A program made the position numbers and the translations under genes. Shown here piece by piece: positions 24,212 through 24,570 of a stretch of DNA of 24,570 nt. This DNA is from a virus. The stretch is from the IMG/VR virus record IMGVR_UViG_3300042332_002128, positions 1 through 24,570 of that record; one strand, written 5' to 3'. How positions within the stretch are numbered: the stretch's first letter is position 1; every line of letters begins with the position of its first letter. The notes beneath the pieces were generated by a model. The model ran no database searches. It was given only the letters and a program-made list of their open reading frames with translations, and had not been told where the DNA came from.

Positions 24212-24570
24212 TGGCACGCATTGTTCTAACCAACGTTGCTGTCACTTTCGGCACCACAGACATTTCAAGCTACGTCACTTCGGTGACACTCGGCTCGACT
24301 TTTGACGTAGTTGAGACAACTGCTTTCGGCAATACAGCCCGCACAAGAGTGGCTGGGCTTGCGGACAACAGCGTTGCTCTAGAGTTTAATCAAGACTACG
24401 CCACTAGCGCATTAGAAGCCACAATCTACCCAACACTAGGCACAGGAGTCTCAATGACCGTGCGCCCAGTCGCTGGCAGTTCGCCCGCGTACAGCTTTAC
24501 TGCATTGGTTTCCGAATGGACTCCGCTTAATGGAGCCGTCGGAGAGCTTGCAACCGCCTCGGTCACCTGG
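24211..24570 (+). CDS. major tail tube protein, paralogue 2 (partial, runs off the window)
   Basis: From ATG 24211 (overlapping the previous TAA) an open frame continues to the window end, 120 codons. It keeps the same blocks as paralogue 1: VVETTAFG, TARTRVAGL, NSVALEF, QDYATS, EATIYP, and the long shared run beginning SFTALVSEWTPLNGAVG. Differences lie in the start strands (VAVTFGTTDISSYV) and the loop before SFTAL, where it is shorter. A tandem copy of this kind may form mixed tubes, or one copy may be a decoration or tail-end variant. It is cut by the window, so its length is unknown. Confidence 0.78.
   Translation, partial: MARIVLTNVAVTFGTTDISSYVTSVTLGSTFDVVETTAFGNTARTRVAGLADNSVALEFNQDYATSALEATIYPTLGTGVSMTVRPVAGSSPAYSFTALVSEWTPLNGAVGELATASVTW

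Overview
The window is a 24.6-kb piece of a tailed double-stranded DNA phage (siphovirus-like, HK97 capsid fold). Every gene I can support is on the + strand, packed head to tail with many ATGA, GTGA and TAATG overlaps. Module style, GC content of roughly 50%, and the family make-up (Prim-Pol/RepA-type replicase, HNH endonuclease next to the terminase, capsid protease with an extra N-terminal domain, MazG-like protein of actinophage type) suggest a phage of an actinobacterium, perhaps a freshwater one. The host is an inference.

Layout. 1-2590: end of a small membrane protein, a Holliday-junction resolvase, a secreted lytic transglycosylase, a Cas4/RecB-like nuclease and a possible single-strand binding protein, with two very short overlapping genes between them. 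2590-2726: a structured non-coding stretch with a tRNA-like fold. 2727-6403: a C5 cytosine DNA methyltransferase, a primase-polymerase/helicase whose 3' end carries short repeats and a large stem-loop (possible origin), and a small Cys-containing protein. 6416-9223: a nucleotide-pool operon: a PurZ-type adenylosuccinate synthetase homologue with Ser where PurA has its catalytic Asp, a MazZ-like pyrophosphohydrolase, a nucleoside deoxyribosyltransferase/dNMP-hydrolase-fold protein, dUTPase and a zinc-ribbon protein. 9224-11916: HNH endonuclease, a probable packaging region, and the terminase small and large subunits. 11924-16847: a tail-fibre/host-contact block with two collagen-like proteins and three tandem paralogues of lower GC. 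16868-24570: a family-1 type glycosyltransferase, portal, capsid protease, major capsid protein, a GT-A glycosyltransferase, head-tail connectors, and two tandem major tail protein paralogues, the second cut by the window end.

Main reading. The PurZ-MazZ pair indicates that this phage makes 2,6-diaminopurine deoxynucleotide and replaces adenine with it (Z-genome). MazZ would supply dGMP from dGTP, PurZ would join it to aspartate, and host enzymes would finish dZTP. The Prim-Pol replicase could incorporate dZTP, as in cyanophage S-2L. No DatZ (dATP triphosphohydrolase) or DpoZ (Z-preferring PolA) gene is visible here. The deoxyribosyltransferase-fold protein locked between mazZ and dut is therefore a candidate for an undescribed part of the pathway. 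A second DNA modification, 5-methylcytosine, is predicted from the methyltransferase, so the genome may carry two layers of protection.
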